Origin: Gammaproteobacteria bacterium
Lineage (GTDB): Bacteria > Pseudomonadota > Gammaproteobacteria > HK1
Reading direction: 5' to 3'
Assembly (NCBI GenBank): GCA_020444775.1
Contig: JAGRHX010000064.1
Location: 1-5,499 of the forward strand
DNA length: 5,499 nt
Under the pieces are notes generated by a model. The model searched no databases. It saw only the letters and a list, made by a program, of their open reading frames with translations, and had not been told where the DNA came from. This document shows, piece after piece, positions 5,487 through 5,499 of the stretch (position 1 is its first letter; each line of letters starts with the position of its first letter). The position numbers and the translations under genes were made by a program.

Positions 5487-5499
5487 CGGCTTCCGGTCA
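5475..5499. repeat. Tandem 11-base repeat at the start of the phosphodiesterase gene
   Basis: The minus strand carries TGACCGGAAGC twice (5499-5489 and 5485-5475), with a period of 14 bases. The second copy overlaps the first candidate start codon (5486). The period is not a multiple of three. It may be a small local duplication, and the window edge prevents seeing whether there are more copies. Confidence 0.5.

Overview
The window is GC-rich bacterial chromosome, and every gene I can support lies on the minus strand. From right to left, which is the direction of transcription, these are: an alkaline-phosphatase-superfamily phosphodiesterase; an EgtB-type hercynine oxygenase (ergothioneine biosynthesis); and the proton-translocating NAD(P) transhydrogenase genes pntAA, pntAB and pntB, with pntB cut by the left edge. 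The three-gene transhydrogenase (alpha subunit split in two), the GC-rich codon use and the proteobacterial look of all five proteins suggest a GC-rich proteobacterium, possibly gammaproteobacterial. This is an inference from protein style, and no rRNA or other marker is present.

Layout: 4245-5486 is the phosphodiesterase, whose 5' end is uncertain because its frame stays open to the right edge. 4064-4244 is a 181-base gap containing a stem-loop just after the phosphodiesterase stop and a three-part GC palindrome cluster before egtB. 2594-4063 is egtB, starting with GTG. 2252-2593 is a non-coding gap of about 340 bases with a candidate minus-strand promoter and several hairpins; it is probably the pnt promoter and leader. 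1094-2251 is pntAA. A 98-base gap with a strong hairpin precedes pntAB (681-995), and pntB follows 12 bases later, running off the left edge.

How the genes work together: pntAA, pntAB and pntB clearly form one operon. Their products assemble into a membrane complex that uses the proton gradient to move hydride from NADH to NADP+, giving NADPH. EgtB makes the central C-S bond of ergothioneine, a thiol antioxidant. A shared redox theme is plausible, but the large gap and separate control signals suggest that egtB and pnt are separate transcription units. The methyltransferase egtD, the usual partner of egtB, is not in the window.

I found no mobile element, CRISPR array, tRNA, rRNA or clearly new system. 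The items most worth a second look are non-coding: the alternative-pairing palindromes before egtB, the palindrome inside the candidate pnt promoter, and the hairpins in the pnt leader and between pntAA and pntAB. The phosphodiesterase has an unknown substrate.
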